DNA of 64,000 nucleotides from Taenia hydatigena. Its lineage: Eukaryota > Platyhelminthes > Cestoda > Cyclophyllidea > Taeniidae. The position numbers and the translations under genes were made by a program. The stretch covers positions 18,573,175 to 18,637,174 of the forward strand of contig JADWOT020000009.1 of the NCBI GenBank assembly GCA_036345935.2, written 5' to 3'. The notes beneath the pieces were generated by a model, which was not told where the DNA came from, made no database searches, and saw nothing but the letters and a program-made list of their open reading frames with translations. Shown piece by piece: positions 58,489 through 64,000 of the stretch. Numbering within the stretch: the stretch's first letter is position 1; every line of letters begins with the position of its first letter.

Positions 58489-59170
58489 GTCCTACACTTT
58501 AAGCCATTCTCCACTTTCCTACCATGTGACGATGCCGAAGGTGATTACCGAGAAATGGCCAAGGTTTGGCTTTACAACGTGTGATCTAACTGTCAGAAGA
58601 ACCCATTTCCTCAAATTTTCGAATGAAAATGACCACTCCCTAATGGTTTTCATGGCCCCTTTCCTGGCTCCAACTCAGTGCAATCTGCATATATTGCGGA
58701 GTTTATCCCCATCCGTTTGTGATTTTACGCTTCTCTTTATTGATATTAGAGTACAATTTTTCCGAACTATATCGGTAAATTTTACCACTAAAGCACCAAT
58801 TCATAGCACTTTTGACCTCATCAATTGCATTGAGTGGATGACACAGCTGGCACATTGACCCTTCTTGTTGGTGAAATGGGTAATTAGTAAAAGACTGAAC
58901 AGAGCACAAACTTGTGCATATGCCATCACCACTATTGTTTAACATTTTAGGGGTCTTGCCTCCCCCCAATTGACTGTCACAAATGGTGCCACTGATTGAC
59001 TGCATTGTGCGCGGGGCATTTACAAACGGCTAGTAGGTGAGCTACCATCGGCACATAAGATGATTATAAATTTTGCATTTATTTAGCATGCATTACTTTG
59101 TGTAAGGTTTACAATACTTAAACATCCAAAGCCGTTACGAGGATATTCCTAAGCGATTAAGCATGCATAA

Positions 59171-59563
59171 GTTACTTGATGAAATAAGTAGTATGACACT
59201 GATCCCGGGAAGCAAACAGCATTTTGCGTAAACTGGAGGAGACTGCCATCACGTTGAGGAAGCAGTGGATGAAAAGGCGTTGCAAGGGGATTGGAGGTCT
59301 GTAAAAGTGGCAAGTACGGTGTGAAGTGCAGTGTGGAAGAAAGGGATGGAGGGGGCATGTGGAGTCGATGTTGGGGACATGGAGGTGGGGCGTGGCGATC
59401 AAACTTACTTGGCGCTGAGTCCAGGGTGATCAAGAAGGCCCTGGCTCCAGGCGGAGACTCACCACTGCACTCCGGTGTGTTGAAGCCTGCGACGGACCTT
59501 CATTGGGTTCGCTCGGGTGCATAGTTTTTGTGAGTGGGGAGGCTTTCGGGCTGTCCCTTGAGA
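59171..59563 (-). repeat. 393-bp direct repeat, copy 1
   Basis: Matches 61888-62280 with three substitutions by eye and no indel. The sequence diverges sharply left of GTTACTTGATG and becomes patchy after CCCTTGAGA. On the minus strand it carries a Pro/His/Leu-rich frame of about 85 codons that is open in both copies, and an upstream frame ending SLRLEPGPS. A GCGCCAAGTAAGTTTG donor-like site separates the two. The strand follows the open frames and is uncertain. Confidence 0.9.
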
Positions 59564-61887
59564 CGTTTGAAGGTGGTAGAGGAGATAGGGGCGGGGAGCC
59601 TGCATCCCTCATATTCCGTGAGAGTTGTTTAGTGTTTCCACTCTTCATCCTCCGCGTCAGTCTTCATCGTATTTTTTTCGCGGCTATAATGCGTGAACCC
59701 GGCACGTTTTTCCCGATAAGAGGTATACTGATAGATTATTTAAACTACTACCGCTTTAAAGGTTTTCTAGGTGCTTTAAAAGTAATCCAAAAAAGTATTT
59801 AATATCGCCTCGACTTGAAATCTATTCCATAAGGAATTACTTGGCACTTACTTGGACTGTTAAAATCACATTATTTGTTGTATTTCCTTGTCAGTTTAAT
59901 TGGTTTTAGTGTGGTACTGTGTAGACGATATCTTTGGGAGACTAAGTATCCTCCCACACCGATAAATGGTGAAGTGCGCTTTCAAATTTTCCTTTGCTAT
60001 AACCATGTGAATGAAGCCGTTATTTTCTTACCTGAGCCCGAAGTAGTTGCTTTTAAATGCGAGTATTACTTAATGCACTGGCTGTTCTGATGGCATTAAC
60101 TCTGCCACCTATCTTTGCAGTTGATGCGATGAAGGGGCGTTTTTTGCACAGAAGAACACAACGAGCTGATGCAGCTTGTAAGCATTTGCAAAAGACCATT
60201 GCCTATGCGTGCTACCAAGCATAGGTTTGGGTCTGTCTATCAATATGATATCCCTTATTGTGATCCCTGTTATTAACTTCTGGTTTTAGCCTCATGATCA
60301 TAAAACTCAAATATCGGTTGAAGCTCGAATCGGTTTCCTCCTTTGCAAGACGTGTTGAGTTATTGAAACTTACCTTCAACTTTGTTGAGTGGTATCTGGA
60401 GTAGCGATGTGCCGTTCAGAAATGATGGCGTAGTGACAAGTTACATAAAGGTGGGTTGCGTTCAGGGACGGTCTTCCCTTCGTCCTTCTGAGGAATTGGG
60501 TTAAGCTGTTGGAAGTTAATCAGGAGGTATATGCCAAGCAAAAATTTCAGTAATACTCAACATCCTGAGTGACCTCCAATCTGGTCGACATTTCTTAATT
60601 ACAACTCACTGATTCGTAGTGAGGAAATCTGGGAATTCTCAAAGTTGAATCAGACATGCCGATTGTTGACCAGCCTTTAGCAAGTCCAACATTTCTTTTT
60701 TGCATTTAATGTTCCGTGTAATATTATATCTCTAAGTCAAGTACCATGAAGGCCTTTTCACCTAGCATCAAAGGAAGCTGACGATTTTTGACGACAGCGA
60801 TTCGGTGATTAAGAAAAGGTACATGTTGATTCTTCCATCATTATGCTCTGCCACTTTGATAACTTTCCCAATAAGACAAAAAGCCTGTTGTGAATTCCAC
60901 TTCCATAACTACAATTGAGCTGTTAACATAATCACTAATGGGATTTCAGGGGACAATCACTCATCGCAGTACTGATGGTTACTGGTTGAATGTAACACTA
61001 CCTCCCAAAGAATATGCCGTTGGAAGTATCCAACTGACATATTCACTATTAACCACTTTTGCTAAAGAAATTTCTACAAGGGGTTTACTTCAAATTCCAT
61101 CACTATTTTACAGTCCTGCATGGCTTTACACAGGAAATGCTGATGAATTAGGCTCTCTTCTCCCTTTTTGGACAATTTGTTGATCTATGCGATGAATAAG
61201 CGAAAAGTTTGTAAACAATCAAGTTGGCATGAAAAGGCAAAGTAGCTTTCGTCAAACGCCTATCTAGGAAGAGGAAAATACGTAAATTCTCATGATGAGT
61301 ACTAGAGATTAGTTTCCATCTCTGGTATATACAACTGGATGGCCAAGTACGGACCTTTCTGTCGTCTCCATCTTGACGTTGGCTAATTTGTAGTTCCTTG
61401 TTTATTGAGTCGAGAGGTGCTTGTCTTTCGTTTCCGCTGACAGGTAAGTGGTTATGAATTCAGTTCAATAAATCAGAGTACCATTGATGGCCATTTGAAT
61501 AATTACCAGGCGCAATTATTTGTTATGGTTATAAAAAGGGCAGTATTGGTATCCGTCTGTCTGTTTCTCTGACAGAGAACATAGTTATTTTTCTACCTCC
61601 TGACAGCTCCAATTATGGTACGGTCATTCGGCCATATCTGCGGTCAGTAATTGGGTGAGTATTTTGCTGTTGAAAAGTGCTTATGCAGTTTATGCATTTC
61701 ACTGCAAAGGATTTGTGGACATGAGTAATCAAGTAACGAGCTTCAATGACAGAAATATTGCTAGTTTGTGAAATGAATGCTTTTTTATTTATTTTTGAGG
61801 ATTACTAGTTAAATTGACTGTTTTGCGAGTAACACAGACTACTTGGAGTGGCAATGTGCAGGGCCAACATCGAAGCGCAGGTTTCGA
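59564..61887. other. Spacer between the two repeat copies
   Basis: No gene supported. Short frames at 59875-60090 and 60938-61183 (the latter after a GATTTCAG acceptor-like site) could be exons of an unknown gene but show no recognisable domain. Confidence 0.4.
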
Positions 61888-62280
61888 GTTACTTGATGAA
61901 ATAAGTAGTATGACACTGATCCCGGGAAGCAAACAGCATTTTGAGTAAACTGGAGGAGACTGCCATCACGTTGAGGAAGCAGTGGATGAAAAGGCGTTGC
62001 AAGGGGATTGGAGGTCTGTAAAAGTGGCAAGCACGGTGTGAAGTGCAGTGTGGAAGAAAGGGATGGAGGGGGCATGTGGAGTCGATGTTGGGGACATGGA
62101 GGTGGGGCGTGGCGATCAAACTTACTTGGCGCTGAGTCCAGGGTGATCAAGAAGGCCCTGGCTCCAGGCGGAGACTCACCACTGCACTCCGGTGTGTTGA
62201 AGCCTGCGACGGACCTTCATTGGGTTCGCTCGGGTGCATAGTTTTTGTGAGTAGGGAGGCTTTCGGGCTGTCCCTTGAGA
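61888..62280 (-). repeat. 393-bp direct repeat, copy 2
   Basis: Second copy of 59171-59563, in the same orientation about 2.7 kb away. The flanks differ, so it is either a dispersed repeat or a small segmental duplication. Confidence 0.9.
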
Positions 62281-62521
62281 TGGTTGAAGTTAGTTCACGT
62301 AGGCGGTTGTGTGGTTCACTTGCTCCGCGGTCCTTTGGACGTTGGGCGGGTTTTATGTAACGACAGAGTTGATTGATCCTTTCTCTTGTTGAGGCTCCAC
62401 TTTGTGTGTTTAAACTCCGTATCCTTTCAGACCGCACCATCATGCACCATTCTGAGTCCTTTCTAAAGTTGGAAGGCATATTGCTGTCGGAGTTTACATT
62501 GCCGGCATGTGAAAGGTGCAA
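62147..62521 (-). CDS. Unrecognised 124-codon frame overlapping repeat copy 2
   Basis: The C-terminal part lies within the repeat and is shared with copy 1 (59430-59648). The N-terminal part is unique, charged and rich in Arg/Ser (TRERINQLCRYIKPAQRPKD). It could be part of a mobile-element protein or a multi-copy gene. No domain was recognised. Confidence 0.3.
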   Translation of the reverse strand: MHLSHAGNVNSDSNMPSNFRKDSEWCMMVRSERIRSLNTQSGASTRERINQLCRYIKPAQRPKDRGASEPHNRLRELTSTISRDSPKASLLTKTMHPSEPNEGPSQASTHRSAVVSLRLEPGPS

Positions 62522-64000
62522 AGGACAGGTCGTCCGGTCGAGGTGGAATGATTATTCCCCTAGGTTGCTCGTCACTGAAGCCGAGAGTGAAACAGCTTTT
62601 CTCCCCTTTGGATTGTCGTGCCCGTTCCCACCCTTGTTGAACTCTCCTTTTTTTAACGAGGAGTTCACGAACTGACCGCCTTAATCATTGCAGCTGCGTG
62701 CAATCCTTGTAAATATACCAAATTTGACGTTTTGTCCCTTTTAGCAATTGCATATAGGGAGGGGAAAGGCTAGGGTGTAGGCTATTGCACATGTTAATTG
62801 CAAGTTTTGGGAACACTAATCAGAAAGGCGTCATTTGATAAAGAACAGGATTCGAGAAATAGCCTTGGTGTGGAGTTTCGCATCTTTTCCTTTTTTCCGC
62901 TCCATTTTCAATTCAGTGCTCCTCATATCGATCTGAGTTATACCTAGCTGATAGGTGAAGGTATTGCGTGGTATCTTCTTACGGATGCCATAGACAGTTC
63001 CGTAAGGAACATTTCAGGTGATTCACGGTTAGTGTTGCTTCAGTTCCTAATATGGCACATACAGAAGACGGGACTGCGGTGATTGCTGCTGGTAGACGTC
63101 ACCTTCAACAGCATGGTTGTCTTCTGTCACGGTGTGGTCAATGACCTTGGTCCTAACCAATTGGAGCGGTCGAGAATCAGATGTTGCATAAACAAGTCAT
63201 AATACGCATCACAGTGATGACACGTGACCTACGTGAGTAGAATAAGAGTGATACACTGACCTACAATGCGGTTACGCGGTGCACTTCGATATCTAGCTGC
63301 GCAATAATGGGTCATTTGACCTTGGGATTGACGTTAGTCGATGTCTACTTACGCAATGATTGGTCATTTGGCTACGCTGATATCTACTTACATCTCAATG
63401 AGTCACTGACGTATGCATGGCGCGGGTCGATATATAGTTGGATAATAGTGGGTGATATGACCTCTGGGATGACGCGAACCAATGCATCGTCTAACCTCGA
63501 ATGGGCCCGGGTAGATATTTGGGGCCCTAAGCTTGAACCAGTTGATCTCTATTCGAGATTAATAGATATCCAGGAGCTTAGGCGCCAGTCGACGTCAGAG
63601 TCACTAAAATGTAGTAACATCAGTTTGATGTAGTCTAAACTTCATTTTAAAATTTGGCATGCAAATGTAGTGCACATTATTTTTTTTTGGAGCAGAAAAT
63701 CAATTCTAAAATGTGGCAGTTTACTGATTTCCTATCAAATTTCCTTCCCATTAAATGTATTTTAAGTATATTTCATATAGTTGTCCACATGAATCCACGA
63801 CTAAATGCTGAATTTCTCTATTTGTGGCTTTGGATTAAAAGCTCCATTTCAACGCCTTTAAAATCGGTGTCACTTATATGCGGTATGTCTTGGTTATCAG
63901 TATCTGGTAAAGGATTACGTTAAGCCACACCTCCAATGGTCATTGCGACGGTGTGAGCAGTTGAGCAGCATAAATGTGGTGATGGTAAAAAGCCGGATGT
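62522..64000. other. No supported gene; degenerate tandem-like tract at 63290-63470
   Basis: 63290-63470 has loosely repeated blocks (CGCAATAATGGGTCATTTGACC, then CGCAATGATTGGTCATTTGGC, each followed by GATNTCTACTTA-like sequence), spaced about 50-55 bases. This resembles an old minisatellite. Frames at 63307-63633 and 63654-63923 are open but unrecognised. Confidence 0.4.

Noticed and set aside
1..64000. CRISPR array, prophage or bacterial operon
   Set aside because: No regularly spaced identical repeats with unique spacers, and the genes are intron-containing eukaryotic genes.

Overview
This is a eukaryotic window, most likely from a parasitic flatworm and probably a tapeworm. The evidence is coding content split into exons, with many introns of only 29-35 bases beside introns of several kilobases, AT-rich spacers, and many copies of small LTR-bounded repeats. 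No bacterial-type operon is visible. The organism call is an inference from intron sizes and repeat content.

Layout. 1-4055 has no gene I can support, apart from an old LTR copy near 3.7-3.9 kb. 4056-4473 is a solo LTR (called LTR-A here) carrying a second LTR family (LTR-B). 4788-6797 (+) is a complete nine-exon importin-alpha. It converges on a small unrecognised two-exon gene (7070-7414, -). 7767-8369 holds three more LTR-A copies. 9397-33905 (-) is a complete PPIP5K gene, 12 exons and 1622 codons, with an ATP-grasp kinase domain, a histidine-phosphatase domain and a long low-complexity tail. It also has a frame-compatible alternative last exon at 11115-11434 with its own poly(A) signal. 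Its introns contain an old TRIM relic, degenerate GATGG-rich tracts, a fibronectin-III-like fragment and little else.

34.4-50 kb is dense in LTR-A elements. It includes three TRIM-like elements (two LTRs of about 185 bp around 489-525 bp of almost non-coding DNA) that are complete or nearly so, and a Russian-doll nest at 46975-49080. Three orphan minus-strand exons (35.5, 38.7 and 44.2 kb), a decayed plus-strand coding relic (39.1-40.4 kb) and the 5' part of a discs-large (DLG) gene (41797-43785, +: L27, PDZ1, PDZ2) lie among them. An N at 44129 marks an assembly doubt just after PDZ2. 50311-51103 (+) is a complete five-exon glucosamine-6-phosphate N-acetyltransferase gene. 51.1-64 kb has no intact recognised gene. 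It holds an LTR-B and an LTR-A copy, a cluster of five 5'-splice-site-like octamers, stretches of decayed minus-strand coding sequence, and a 393-bp direct repeat pair (59171 and 61888).

The recognised genes are housekeeping or signalling genes with no evident common pathway: nuclear import, inositol pyrophosphate metabolism, cell-polarity scaffolding and UDP-GlcNAc synthesis. The most unusual content is the TRIM-like family and its nested insertions, the PPIP5K alternative end, and the very short introns. All exon joins were worked out by hand from reading frame, GT/AG sites and family resemblance; none was tested against transcripts.
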